From the NCBI GenBank assembly GCA_963970005.1, contig CAXAMN010018557.1, forward strand, positions 986,074-1,050,073: a DNA stretch of 64,000 nucleotides. The letters run 5' to 3'. The notes under the pieces were generated by a model that ran no database searches, had not been told where the DNA came from, and saw only the letters and a list, made by a program, of their open reading frames with translations. Both the position numbers and the translations under genes were made by a program. This document shows, one piece after another, positions 23,593 to 34,842 of this stretch (position 1 is its first letter; each line of letters begins with the position of its first letter). This stretch comes from Durusdinium trenchii. Its lineage: Eukaryota; Sar; Dinophyceae; Suessiales; Symbiodiniaceae.

Positions 23593-23781
23593 GCACTTGT
23601 AGCAGCTGTTGTGGTGGCAGTGGCAGTGAATGCTTATGTTAACCAAGAAATGGCCTCGGCCATGGCAGCTGCAGCTACATGGCAGCGCTACGAGGCCGCA
23701 GCCAATGCAGATCTAGCAAGTCTTGTAGAAGGTCTCGCAAGCTACGTAGAATGTGTGTGCGCATGTGTGCTTGTGGCATAA
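23593..23781 (+). CDS. Ala/Val-rich C-terminal exon
   Basis: After acceptor ACTAG|G the frame reads 'ALVAAVVVAVAVNAYVNQEM' and continues with 'ATWQRYEAAANADLASLVEG' to a TAA at 23779-23781. The hydrophobic start could be one membrane segment, followed by an amphipathic Ala-rich helix. It lies downstream of the exon at 22902-23342 on the same strand and may belong to the same gene. No family recognised. Confidence 0.45.
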   Translation, partial: ALVAAVVVAVAVNAYVNQEMASAMAAAATWQRYEAAANADLASLVEGLASYVECVCACVLVA

Positions 23782-23785
23782 CAAC

Positions 23786-23847
23786 AAAAAAACAAACAAA
23801 CAAACAAATATTGACACATATCAAACAAATACATATATATATATATT
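23786..23847. repeat. (CAAA)n then (AT)n microsatellite
   Basis: Simple CAAA-type repeats are followed by a TATA run. Noncoding. Confidence 0.8.
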
Positions 23848-24196
23848 ACATTATATTACTATTTAATGTTATAATATCTAGAATGGCGTAAAAGGCAAAG
23901 CACGCTTTAGCAGAACATCTTTCCATCTTCACCTGACTCTTATGCTCTTATTTTCTTGTTCCTGTTGCGCTCCTGGTGTATCTCAGCATGCAGTCTTGGT
24001 GATGGTATGGTCTTGATCATTGTTCTGCCCACAATGTGCATGTTGCACTCAAAGCCATCTCCTCCAGTTGCGAAGTGGCATATGTCAAGCTTACATTCGC
24101 TGAAGCCATAGGCCCTAGGCATCCTTTACCGCTTCTAAAGCTGAATCCTAGCACCAGGATCTTGAGGCTGTCAGCAATTCTGGAACATCTTCAGTG

Positions 24197-24243
24197 TAGC
24201 AATAGCCTCCAACCTACTAGCGATGGCCTCCAACCTAAGAGAT
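24197..24243. repeat. 21-bp repeat family, two units
   Basis: Two units of the dispersed 21-bp repeat with core 'GATGGCCTCCAACCTA', in the CCTCCAAC orientation on the plus strand. Confidence 0.8.
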
Positions 24244-24383
24244 AGATCCTATGTTGAGGTTTTAAAAGCCAAAACAATAACAAGAGGTGCTAAGTTGTTT
24301 AGAATCATTTAAACATAAGCTGAGACAAAATGCTTGCACTGTTGCACAATTGATGGCTGTGCCAATGCACATTTAAATACTGT

Positions 24384-24698
24384 CTATTTGTAGGAAGAAA
24401 CAGAAAGAAACCCTACAGCAGCCTGAGCAGTGAGTGCGACTTGATGATCCGCTCCCACGACCCGTAGAATAGGGAAAAGCATGGTAAAACAGCCTGGTTC
24501 CACACCATTGTCATTTTTCACTTCACCCATCCACTTGAGAAGCCAACCATCCACGCAAGAGCCACCGTCGTCACCACTGCCGTCAAAGCCGTGCTTGAAG
24601 AAGTCCTCGCGCATGGGCCGTTTCAGCCCACCTGACCTATGTTGCTCTCCAAAAGCTGGGGGGGTGATCCGAATCCCTGGACCGTCAGCCCTCTTCAC
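24384..24698 (-). CDS. Unrecognised coding exon
   Basis: The minus frame is open over 104 codons with protein-like composition: 'MREDFFKHGFDGSGDDGG', 'WLLKWMGEVKNDNGVEPG'. A possible acceptor CAACATAG|G lies near 24637. No domain recognised; 5' and 3' partners were not found. Confidence 0.4.
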   Translation of the reverse strand: MKRADGPGIRITPPAFGEQHRSGGLKRPMREDFFKHGFDGSGDDGGSCVDGWLLKWMGEVKNDNGVEPGCFTMLFPILRVVGADHQVALTAQAAVGFLSVSSYK

Positions 24699-24958
24699 GG
24701 ACCTTCAGTATTGACCTAGTCATCAACAGCATTTTGGTATGGCAACACATGGTAGTCCTAGTCTTCAAGACCCTAAGTGCAGCACCGAACCCTCCGTGTC
24801 CTGCATGATTGCCATCCGTACAACCTGGAGTCTACAGGGGAAATTGCATTACAATCAGTTGATTGTAATCATACATTATATATACCGTTTATGTTTATGA
24901 ATATGTGTTCACCAGAATGCTACAGTTCTTCTCCGTTTGAGCAACACTTGCTTTTTAC

Positions 24959-25089
24959 CGAGAAGAGGACAAGCAAGGCAATGTGCTTGTTTGAGCAAAA
25001 CGTCTTCAGAACCGACCGACGTGGCCTCGACGCCCCTGAACTCGCTGTCTATATAGTTCTTGATGGCCGGTGAGGAGGCATACACCTGA
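24959..25089 (-). CDS. Unrecognised internal exon
   Basis: This 131-base stretch is flanked by acceptor CGTCCAG and donor GTAAAA on the minus strand. It translates without stops, with 'SPAIKNYIDSEFRGVEATSV' and 'LLKQAHCLACPLL'. It may belong to the same minus-strand gene as 24384-24698. Function unknown. Confidence 0.5.
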
Positions 25090-25192
25090 CTGGACGAGGA
25101 CATACGCTCAAACCTTCACTACCCTCGTTGGAATTCCTTCATGTCAGGATATCCTTCAAGTGTATAGTTTCTCGAGCGACCTTGTGGCCCAG

Positions 25193-25560
25193 GTTCCAGA
25201 ACTGCGCCACAAGCCATGGCCTCTGGCAACCCCAGCCTCTGGCAACTTGTCAAGTGTTCGCACCAGTGGCCCGAGGATTCGAGGAACTTGTGTGTACCTG
25301 GTCGGCCAGTGGCCCCTGTCCTGACGGTGTGTGGGTGTATAACAACCCTCGTGGAAAATGCAATCAATATATGCAAGTACGTAAAACCAGCAATGAAACG
25401 ATCAGGCGAGTGTTGTTGTAATTTCCGGTTCCATGGTGTGTCTGGATGCAAATCCGGGGCCTATTGCCGCAGCGGTGTGCAAGTCTTCTGACTTTTGTCA
25501 AGAGGAGGACAAAGTTGCAGGTCTACCAAGGGATGGGCCTGTGCTGCGCACTTGTCGATA
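25193..25560 (+). CDS. Unrecognised coding exons with possible 29-base intron
   Basis: Exon 25193-25376 follows acceptor GGCCCAG and ends at donor GTACGT; it encodes 'VFAPVARGFEELVCTWSASG' and 'GVWVYNNPRGKCNQYMQ'. The next coherent frame starts at 25406 after ATCAG and reads 'VVVISGSMVCLDANPGPIAA', then 'SSDFCQEEDKVAG'. The two join in phase if the 29 bases between are an intron. That is unusually short, so a frameshift is an alternative. A GCAG|GT at about 25536 may end the second exon. No domain recognised. Confidence 0.45.
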
Positions 25561-26552
25561 AACACGAGGGCATTTGGGACATCTCGGTCCTGCAGTTGCT
25601 AGGCTGCACTGTTCCAGCAATCCTCTACCCACCCTAACTGAGTTTACGTGTTGCTAGAGGATACAGTTACATGCAGTGAATTTCGGCTAAGCAGCTGGCA
25701 ACTCAAGCAAAAATAGAGTTGAATAAAATGTGTATGTGGGCTCTGGGGAACTTGAATTCTATTGCATAGTATTGCACATGTTTTGATCCATGAACTCTTT
25801 CTAAAACTGGCCAAGCAAAAAGTACATCGCCTCATGACTCTGCAACTGCAGTGCAGCCACCCCTCCACGAACGGTCCCCAAGGTGGACGACGCTAAGACC
25901 CACCCAGTTGCCCACTTCGCTCTGCACCTGCATTTGCACGGCAAGCAAAATACATGCGTGATCGATGGTGATCGAGCAATATGGCGAAGGCTTATGGTGC
26001 TGCTTTACTGTTTGGGTATGTTTGGGTTGTGTTCATTGTGTAGTGTATTGAGTCGTAGATCGCATTGGGTCAAACATGAGTCAAACGTTGTTCGGGGAGA
26101 TTCTCTCTCTCGCTCTCGCTGTGTCTGTATCCTCGGGTTTCTTCAAAAGCTTGTTTGGGAAAAGCCAGCGGCAGGCGGCAGTACCGCTTCACGCTACTCT
26201 ACACTCATCTCTACACTCCGGATCCATGGGACACCCGAAATGGATGGTCCAGCCGGTGCCTATGCCGTGTTGCATTCATAAGTGCAGTACCTTGTGGAGG
26301 ATCTGATGCATAGCCCTTGACACTCGCGGTGCATGCCTCAGCACTTGTCAAGGTTAAAATGTGTTCAAAGTTGTTCCGAAAAACACTAAATATAAATCAG
26401 ATCGTGGCTCCAAACCCTGGTGCCTCAATCATCAAAACAATTCAAAACGTCAAGGAGGAATCAAGTCAGTGCCCTGCATCCGCTTTCGAAGCCAAGTGCG
26501 TCGGTGCGTGCTATCGAAGCAACCACAAAAGAACCATAACATGCATCTCTAG
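25561..26552. other. No firmly supported gene
   Basis: A 76-codon plus frame from 26076 begins with an ATG and a hydrophobic stretch, but has no support beyond openness. The rest is unremarkable. Confidence 0.4.
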
Positions 26553-26633
26553 ATGGTGATCTTAGACCGCTGTGCGGTGCCGTTTGACGATGACTTCGGC
26601 GGATGTTTGCAGCAACAGAACTGTGATTCTTGG
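26553..26633 (+). CDS. Possible short exon before a GTGAGT donor
   Basis: After acceptor TCTCTAG the frame reads 'LDRCAVPFDDDFGGCLQQQ' and meets the canonical donor GTGAGT at 26635. The partner exons are not identified, so this is tentative. Confidence 0.3.
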
Positions 26634-26960
26634 GGTGAGTGTTTCCTCGCTACAAAAGGTCGTTCCAGGAAAAAACACAACCACACAAGAACACAGAAGG
26701 TGCACAACGTGGTGGTACAGTAGCGTATATACAGACAGGTTGGAAGCAGCTTCAATCACCAAACTAGTAAAACGAAACAAGAAACCAACTGTCAAGGGCC
26801 CTTGACTACACCTTTAGAAACTTCCTCGCCGGCTGCCAGCTAGTGCTTTACGCCCTTGGGCACTGGGCATGGCTGCGCTTTTTGGTGACTATATACGCCT
26901 TGAGGCAGGGTCTTCTGGGAGAAGGAGCCGACTGCTCCATTCCCAACAGAGTAATGCAGT

Positions 26961-27455
26961 CTATACTCCTTTCGTGACTGATTCGCGCTTCGACATGGCT
27001 GCTACGTGGCGCAAGGGGTAGAAAGATGCGGAAGGTGGATTCACCTCGCACTTGCAAGCAATCATTTGGGCCACCGATTCCGTGTTCGCAAAGGCAAACA
27101 CACGTTTGCCAGTGGACCCTGCGGATAAAAGCTTATGCTTTCCAGATCTGCCTTCGCTGTGGCCAGCACCTTTACTTGCCTGGCAATTGAACCCAATGAG
27201 ACACATTCATTCCAAAGCTGCAGCTTGCATTCACATCAGCTTGCAGCTGGATCAGAGCGGGCAGTACAGTCGGGCTGCTGGAACATCTCCTCCAGCCTGC
27301 AGCACCTGAAGGTGACGTCTGCCATGCTTTGTCCCAAGGTTCGAATCATGCCGACATCCTCTGAAAGAACAGCTTTTACGAGTAGCCTCATCAATGCCAC
27401 CAGAGAAGTGGAACTGCCGAACTCAGCTATATCCCCTGCCTTGGCTTGGCTCCAC
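26961..27455 (-). CDS. Unrecognised gene segment with stop and frame break
   Basis: After a strong acceptor (TTTTAG|G at 27455) a minus frame reads 'DIAEFGSSTSLVALMRLL', 'VGMIRTLGQSMADVTFRCC', then a TGA at 27236-27238, then in the same frame 'LQLWNECVSLGSIARQVKV' and 'ATAKADLES'. The next coherent stretch, 'STGKRVFAFANTESVAQMIA', is one base out of frame. Either a short intron ending CCGCAG|G separates them or a base is missing. The composition is convincing for coding, but the internal TGA and the shift suggest decay or errors. No family recognised. Confidence 0.45.
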
Positions 27456-27727
27456 CTAAAATTTGATTTTCCCAGCCGTCAAATAGCGGGAAAAGGATGA
27501 AAAAAGGCCAAAAAGCCTGCCTCCCTCTCGTGGTGAAAATAGGATTCCAACCGTTTTTCGGACAAGACCCAGCACCACAAGCCTGTCCTCCTCAATGGTT
27601 CATTGGCTTTGCCACACTGCATCGCAATCAAGTGGCCAAACATTCAGCTCATGACTGCCACGAGGTGGAAAAGTTCTGAAGAAGGATGGTGAACAGATCG
27701 CACCTCTCGACGTATCCTGGAATGCTC

Positions 27728-27966
27728 TCAACGTAGCCATTGTATGCCATTGCAACCGCCTTCGACTTGGTCGATCAAACGGTCGAATCTTCGTTGAAAC
27801 CAAATGCCTGCGAAGAACTCCCATTGGCCATCCAGAGCCAAGTGCAAAGATCCATCTATGAGGTCCGGCAACTGGTATCCTTCTGGTCTGGATGCATTCT
27901 CGAGAGCCACTGGTGTGACACAAAGAGCACGAACATGCCTGGTTTCCACTGGTGCAACAAAACCTC
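27728..27966 (-). CDS. Unrecognised C-terminal exon beside the 221-bp array
   Basis: A very good acceptor (TTTCCTGTTGCAG|G) precedes a frame reading 'GFVAPVETRHVRALCVTPVA', 'YQLPDLIDGSLHLALDGQWE' and 'RRFDRLIDQVEGGCNGIQW' to a stop at 27728-27730. It lies directly downstream, in minus orientation, of the 221-bp array whose units contain splice-site-like borders. It could be the gene from which the array arose. Function unknown. Confidence 0.5.
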
Positions 27967-28162
27967 CTGCAACAGGAAAGAGTGAGCTTTTGGACGGCCC
28001 TTCATCTGCAAACAAGGTGAGCCCGCGGACCCAAAAGCAAAAAGAAGCGCACGACCCAGGAAAAGTAAACAAACACAAATTAGCAGGCCAAAACGAAGCA
28101 TCAGCCCCCTCCAGGCTTCGTGGCAACTATGATATTTCAAGCATCGCGGTTCTGGTGCAACA

Positions 28163-30497
28163 CAGCTCCACTCACCTCCCAACGGGCTTCCGCGAAGCAT
28201 GGAGCAGCACTACCCCCACCCATGCTTCGTTCTACTTGTGCACTGACCCGGAGCAGCCTGCAATGATGCTGGTGGTGCAACCATGTGCTCGACGCAACAA
28301 TCCTGCCGTTTCAGCCACGACTTGACCGTCTGTCGCGTGCATTGCGCACTTTTGGGACACCCAAGACCATCGTATAAGCCCCGCAGCTCCACTCACCTCC
28401 CAACGTGCTTCCGCGAAGCATGCAGCAGCACTACCCCCACCCATGCTTCGTTCTACTTGTGCACTGACCCGGAGCAGCCTGCAATGATGCTGGTGGTGCA
28501 ACCATGTGCTCGACGCAACAATCCTGCCGTTTCAGCCACGACTTGACCGTCTGTCGCGTGCATTGCGCACTTTTGGGACACCCAAGACCATCGTATAAGC
28601 CCCGCAGCTCCACTCACCTCCCAACGTGCTTCCGCGAAGCATGCAGCAGCACTACCCCCACCCATGCTTCGTTCTACTTGTGCACTGACCCGGAGCAGCC
28701 TGCAATGATGCTGGTGGTGCAACCATGTGCTCGACGCAACAATCCTGCCGTTTCAGCCACGACTTGACCGTCTGTCGCGTGCATTGCGCACTTTTGGGAC
28801 ACCCAAGACCATCGTATAAGCCCCGCAGCTCCACTCACCTCCCAACGTGCTTCCGCGAAGCATGCAGCAGCACTACCCCCACCCATGCTTCGTTCTACTT
28901 GTGCACTGACCCGGAGCAGCCTGCAATGATGCTGGTGGTGCAACCATGTGCTCGACGCAACAATCCTGCCGTTTCAGCCACGACTTGACCGTCTGTCGCG
29001 TGCATTGCGCACTTTTGGGACACCCAAGACCATCGTATAAGCCCCGCAGCTCCACTCACCTCCCAACGTGCTTCCGCGAAGCATGCAGCAGCACTACCCC
29101 CACCCATGCTTCGTTCTACTTGTGCACTGACCCGGAGCAGCCTGCAATGATGCTGGTGGTGCAACCATGTGCTCGACGCAACAATCCTGCCGTTTCAGCC
29201 ACGACTTGACCGTCTGTCGCGTGCATTGCGCACTTTTGGGACACCCAAGACCATCGTATAAGCCCCGCAGCTCCACTCACCTCCCAACGTGCTTCCGCGA
29301 AGCATGCAGCAGCACTACCCCCACCCATGCTTCGTTCTACTTGTGCACTGACCCGGAGCAGCCTGCAATGATGCTGGTGGTGCAACCATGTGCTCGACGC
29401 AACAATCCTGCCGTTTCAGCCACGACTTGACCGTCTGTCGCGTGCATTGCGCACTTTTGGGACACCCAAGACCATCGTATAAGCCCCGCAGCTCCACTCA
29501 CCTCCCAACGTGCTTCCGCGAAGCATGCAGCAGCACTACCCCCACCCATGCTTCGTTCTACTTGTGCACTGACCCGGAGCAGCCTGCAATGATGCTGGTG
29601 GTGCAACCATGTGCTCGACGCAACAATCCTGCCGTTTCAGCCACGACTTGACCGTCTGTCGCGTGCATTGCGCACTTTTGGGACACCCAAGACCATCGTA
29701 TAAGCCCCGCAGCTCCACTCACCTCCCAACGTGCTTCCGCGAAGCATGCAGCAGCACTACCCCCACCCATGCTTCGTTCTACTTGTGCACTGACCCGGAG
29801 CAGCCTGCAATGATGCTGGTGGTGCAACCATGTGCTCGACGCAACAATCCTGCCGTTTCAGCCACGACTTGACCGTCTGTCGCGTGCATTGCGCACTTTT
29901 GGGACACCCAAGACCATCGTATAAGCCCCGCAGCTCCACTCACCTCCCAACGTGCTTCCGCGAAGCATGCAGCAGCACTACCCCCACCCATGCTTCGTTC
30001 TACTTGTGCACTGACCCGGAGCAGCCTGCAATGATGCTGGTGGTGCAACCATGTGCTCGACGCAACAATCCTGCCGTTTCAGCCACGACTTGACCGTCTG
30101 TCGCGTGCATTGCGCACTTTTGGGACACCCAAGACCATCGTATAAGCCCCGCAGCTCCACTCACCTCCCAACGTGCTTCCGCGAAGCATGCAGCAGCACT
30201 ACCCCCACCCATGCTTCGTTCTACTTGTGCACTGACCCGGAGCAGCCTGCAATGATGCTGGTGGTGCAACCATGTGCTCGACGCAACAATCCTGCCGTTT
30301 CAGCCACGACTTGACCGTCTGTCGCGTGCATTGCGCACTTTTGGGACACCCAAGACCATCGTATAAGCCCCGCAGCTCCACTCACCTCCCAACGTGCTTC
30401 CGCGAAGCATGCAGCAGCACTACCCCCACCCATGCTTCGTTCTACTTGTGCACTGACCCGGAGCAGCCTGCAATGATGCTTGTGGTGCAACCATGTC
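28163..30497. repeat. 221-bp tandem array, about 10.6 copies
   Basis: The unit repeats ten times plus a partial copy with near identity. The first copy differs at a few bases ('CGGGCTTCC', 'TGGAGCAG') and the last is truncated after 'ATGCTTGTGG'. On the minus strand each unit carries TTGCAG|G and, 82 bases on, GGGAG|GTGAGT. The 82-base piece is open in only one frame ('LLRVSAQVERSMGGG...'). Since 221 and 82 are not multiples of three, open frames called across the array are not one long protein. It looks like a satellite amplified from an exon-intron fragment. The high identity implies recent expansion or homogenisation. Confidence 0.95.
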
Positions 30498-30524
30498 CTC
30501 GTAACTAGCATATCAGCCGCGCAA

Positions 30525-31300
30525 GCGTCCACACCCATGCACTCCCCAGCCCCGTCCACACCCAAGCCACGCCGTCTCACTCCCCTCCATCTTCCCTCCC
30601 CAGCCCCGTCCACACCCATGTGCGCCTCCCACTCCCTTCCTTCTTCCCTCCCCACCCATGCGCCTCCCGTCTCGCTCCCCTCCATCTTCATGCGCCCCCC
30701 GTCTCGCTCCCCTCCATCTTCCCTCCCAGCCCCGACCCCACGCGCCTCCCGTCCCACCCACGCGCCTTCCGTCGCGCTCCCCTCCACCCATGCACCTCCA
30801 TCTTCCATCCCCAGCCCCGTCGCCTCCCGTCTCGCTCCCCTCCATCTTCCCTCCCCAGCCCCTGGCGTACTTCTAGGGCTCCGTCCGACTCTGGATCCCC
30901 AGTTTGGGCCACGTGTGGCGTTGGGTGGGTGGCAGTTCCGTCTTTCGTCGGGTTGGCTTTTGGATGTATCATATACCTGGAACCTGAGTGACCCCTGTTT
31001 TGGAGGATCAACTATCCCAAATATTGCCTTTCCTGTCAAAAAAAAGGCATGCCCCTCCCGTCTCGCTCCCGTCTCGCTCCCCTCCATCTTCTCGTCCCCA
31101 CCCATGCCCCTCCCGTCTCGCTCCCCTTCATCTGTTCCCTCCCCAACCCCGTCCCCACCCGTCCGCCTCCCGTCTCGCTCCCCTCCCTTCCTTCCCCTCC
31201 CTTCCTTCCCCTCCCTTCCTTCCCCTCCCTCTTCCTTCCCTTCCCTCTTCCCTTCCCAACCCCGTCCACCTCCACCTCCATCTTCCGTCCCCGACAACGT
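30525..31300. repeat. C/T-rich degenerate minisatellite
   Basis: The plus strand is built of shuffled pieces such as 'CTCCCGTCTCGCTCCCCTCC' and 'CATCTTCCCTCCC'. A non-repeat insert of about 175 bases (30870-31045) interrupts it. All three frames on both strands are open because the repeat lacks stop codons, so the long Pro/Ser/Leu and Glu/Gly/Arg frames here are artefacts. Confidence 0.85.
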
Positions 31301-31992
31301 AAGCTTTTCCTCGCTCTCCCCCTGCACTAGCGACTAAACGAGAACCCAAGCATCGGAGATGCTTTTGGGAAAAACAGAACCCTCACAACGCACATGGGGA
31401 GAGAATCTCATGCATCCTTCCTTCGGAACAGGAGTTCCACCACATACAAGTATCTGATTCCCCATCGGCCTTTACTATTTTTGACGCAGGTTCGATAAGT
31501 TTGTCCTTGTCTCAACGCTTTAGCAACAATGTTATCAAATAACATGAGGCTGTCTCAAAATCCAATTGCTGAACCTCACTGACCCTGAAGAGCTACCGTG
31601 TGAGTGTGCCGAAATTCAAAAAACTTGGTAGGCGCGCCTGGAGCGCGGCGCGTTCACTATGTTTCAAATTATTGTGTGGTAATTTCCAGTGCTTTGTGTG
31701 TTGTTTCATTTCAGCGGCTCTTGACGAGTTTCTTCAAGTTTGTGTGTGTGTGTTGTTTTGCATGTAGCTTGATGTTAGATGCACTTGCAATCGAATGTCA
31801 TGAACCCCCCACCCAACCCATATCTATACGTCGTTGATAATGTTGTCAGTGCAACCAACGACAACAAAAAGTTTGCCAAAAAAACACTTATATATATATA
31901 TACGCATTAAACATCATTAAGCCCACCAAAAAATATTTTGCAGAGTTAACGCTCTCCCCAGTGGCCCTGCGGGTACTTCTTACTTCCACGCC
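31301..31992. other. No supported gene
   Basis: This stretch contains a short TG run (31741-31755) and a TA run (31890-31901). No coding signal. Confidence 0.5.
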
Positions 31993-32320
31993 TCATAGAA
32001 TGTGCAAAAATAAAAGCAGCACAACAGTCGCGCTCTTCGACAGCTTGGGCCAGGCCAGTACGTCCTCTCTACAGGTCGCCACTTCAAGATCAGAATGAAA
32101 ATCCCGAGTTGTGAGAATGTGGTCTTTGCCGGATTCGTCAAGCAGCCTTGTTCCTGCATTGGACCATTGATGGACTGCGTCCATTTCCTTCAGATTCCAT
32201 GCTCTCAAGGCGTCTTTTTACAGAATCGGAATGCTTCTCTGACTTTCTTAAGGTGTTTCTTCGATTGTCACAAGGAACGGCCACGATTTGGAATTTCAAT
32301 GCCCAAGGTGTTTTGATCAA
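31993..32320 (-). CDS. Unrecognised coding segment with frame break
   Basis: The upper part reads 'LKFQIVAVPCDNRRNTLRK', then 'HSDSVKRRLESME'. The lower part, one base over, reads 'NLKEMDAVHQWSNAGTRLLD', then 'DHILTTRDFHSDLEVATC', to a stop at 31993. The shift lies near 32205 with no room for an intron. Both parts are charged and protein-like. No family recognised. Confidence 0.35.
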
Positions 32321-32431
32321 AGCCACTTTCCAAACAACAACTACAACTACAACTACAACAAAACAACGTCATTTCTTTATTTGTGAGCATTTGTAACTTC
32401 TTTGTCTAGTGCCGTCCTGCACCAGATTGGG

Positions 32432-32755
32432 CTACCCCGGCTGGACTCGATTAAGCCCCTGCCCCGTGTCACAGAGTCGATACCTGGCCAACGCGGAGGA
32501 TGGATGACCATGTGCAGCGCGACTCCGCATGATGGGTGTAGAAGCTAGAAGCAGCAAGGGCGGCCAGTGTCTCAAAAGTTCTTTCACTTTCACTACTCGC
32601 GACGAAACGACACTTGCAAAAGAGTGCGAGGCATACCTTAGCTTTTCCACCCCATTGATAAGCTGAGCAGCTGAACCAACTTGTTTGCTGCTTCCCAACC
32701 AATGTGTCAAGTGTCTTGCACATAGATGATGATTGCGTCCAGCAATGTTGGCCAC
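32432..32755 (-). CDS. Weak coding candidate
   Basis: An open minus frame of 107 codons includes 'SAAQLINGVEKLRYASHSFA'. A second frame is equally open, and no splice pair decides between them. Treat as tentative. Confidence 0.25.
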   Translation of the reverse strand: MANIAGRNHHLCARHLTHWLGSSKQVGSAAQLINGVEKLRYASHSFASVVSSRVVKVKELLRHWPPLLLLASTPIMRSRAAHGHPSSALARYRLCDTGQGLNRVQPG

Positions 32756-32765
32756 GGTAACCTTG

Positions 32766-32836
32766 TAAACACCATCGCTACTAGGTTGGAGGTCATCGCT
32801 ATTAGGGTGGAGGCCATCGCTATTACTATTAGGAAT
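32766..32836. repeat. 21-bp repeat family, about three units
   Basis: Units in the GGTTGGAGG orientation on the plus strand, somewhat degenerate. Confidence 0.75.
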
Positions 32837-34086
32837 ATGGAAACAAGGAAAGCATGGAGTGGCAGCTCTTGTGGGTCACGTGGAATCCGCGTCGAGCAAG
32901 TCCTCCTCTGTCATCTGCCACAAGTAGAACCTTGGATGTGCAAACCTGCATACTTACACTGGCAAATACCAAGATACGCACATACTGTATCATACCTATA
33001 CTCTATTATATTATACAAATGCAGATTAAGATACCCGGACACAACATAGCAACAAAAAAACAGGTAAGCATCAGTTTACAGTAGTCCTAATGGCGTTACT
33101 CCGAGGTTTTCTACAATGCTTGTACCATCTTGTACCTATGACCTATGCGGTACTAGCACTGCTGGAATGAACGATCTACTGTAGTGCAGCTTGCATTGGC
33201 ATTGGACAACCCATCAGTATCTCCTCACTGCAAACACTCCTTCGTGTCGACATCGAGTACTACCTGGACCAGCCAAGAAAAGGTCCTCTGAGCAAGTCAC
33301 ATGTTGCCCATGATCTCCCGCCATAAGAGTAGGCTCTGCAACACGAATGTGTACCTTGACCAGGGAGACATAGCGAGATAAGTTCAGGTGTTGTGAACTA
33401 CTTGCAGTGGCCTCTCAATGTGACATACATCACTGTGCAGCGCAGCGCTTCCAGGCTCAGCCAGCTCGCCCGGCAGGATGTTCACTGGTCGCTGGGAGCT
33501 ACTCACACGTTTCAGTTAGTAACTGGCGATGTTGAGACGGTGTAGACCCGTGTCACTACTAGGTTAGTATTGGGGTATGAGACGGTGTAGACCCTGTAAA
33601 AGGAGGACACAAACATGACAGTGTCCGAAGGTCCGGGTCATCTACCACCGAAGCCCACCGCTGGTTCGTTCGCCGTCCCCTTCGCGCACTGGGTCTTGTG
33701 GGTGTGCGACAAGCATGAGCCGCCACGGCCTCTGGAGATGTCCAAACCTCAGTGCCACGCTAGCCTAGCCTGGATGCATCTAGAACCCACTTGAAGCAGC
33801 TGCTCTTAGAAGAGAATCAAACCAACCGTTTGCAATTTGCAATGATCTCAGGACACGAATCAAATCTTTGTCCTGCTACCGTTAAAACTGCAGGTTAAAC
33901 TCAGGTGTCGGGCTCCATTTACCAGGTTCCTTGGGGTCGAAGTATTGCCTGAGAAACCTCAGCCATGCTGCAGCCGCGTCAAGTGTCTTGAAACTGATCA
34001 TAGCCAGTAGGGCAGGGCTCACTGACTTTGAGTAGAGAAAATTTGGAGAATTCGTTCATGAAAGAATTGGCCATTGAATGGGCACT
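32837..34086. other. No supported gene
   Basis: A 16-base direct repeat 'GAGACGGTGTAGACCC' occurs at about 33534 and 33580. Nothing protein-like on either strand. Confidence 0.5.
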
Positions 34087-34262
34087 TAGGTTGGAGGCCA
34101 TCGCCGTCGCTATTAGGTTGGAGGCCATCGCTAGTAGTTTGGAGGCCATCGCTAGTAGGTTTGGAGGCCATCGCTCTCAGGGTTGGAGGCCATCGTTACA
34201 GTATTAGGTTGGAGACCATTGCTATTAGGACGAAGGCCATCGCTTTGAGGGTGGAGGTCATC
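34087..34262. repeat. 21-bp repeat family, GGTTGGAGG orientation
   Basis: About eight units, some shortened or spaced unevenly. They lie opposite in orientation to the array at 34843-34950, so the two could pair. Confidence 0.85.
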
Positions 34263-34842
34263 TTGTGATGTATTCTGCTGTCGCAAATCGTATCTGTCAT
34301 CCTCAAATTGGTTCAAACTGACTGGCACCCAGTCCAGAGATGCAAGCGTACAAGAAGCCTCCTCTAGCTGGCAAGGCAATCAAAAGTGAAAGCCAACTTA
34401 AGCCAACCTGATCTGGTCTTGGACGAGATACTCAATCATCCTCTCCACAGGCTCTCTGTTGAACCTGACCAAGGTCGATGCTTGCAGAACCCCCAAGTCG
34501 GTTCTTCTTCTGCAAAATCAACAAGTGTCAGTGGCCAAAAACAAATGCATCTTGACTGCTGTCTGAGACTTGAGCGCAAGGAGATCTATCTATATTATAG
34601 ATATTTATATATATATAGTTATATTTATATATAATCTGCACACAGCGGCCAGATTGTTTGCAACTGGGGCCTCTCTCCCATTTCTTGGTCAGTCCGTTCA
34701 TGTCCATTCACTCACCTATCTCTGAGAACACGAGCATCACCAATCCGCCCAAACCAGCGCCCCAAAACAAGGCCATTCTTCCCGATTCTTCCCCGGCTTC
34801 GAAAGGGCAGAAGACGCCGGTGCCGTGGTGGCGCAACCTAAT

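Noticed and set aside
28145-30500. Array as a CRISPR or small-RNA gene cluster
   Set aside because: There are no short spacers between repeats; the whole 221 bases repeat. No tRNA, 5S or spliced-leader sequence is recognisable in the unit.
28283-30508. Ten identical 87-89 aa frames in the 221-bp array as a tandem gene family
   Set aside because: The period is not a multiple of three, frames stop inside each unit on both strands, and identity extends equally through all positions, as in a satellite.
30221-31337. Long open frames (368 aa minus, 285 aa plus) over the C/T-rich region
   Set aside because: They consist of minisatellite translation (Glu/Gly/Arg or Pro/Ser/Leu runs) and are open in all frames because the repeat lacks stop codons.
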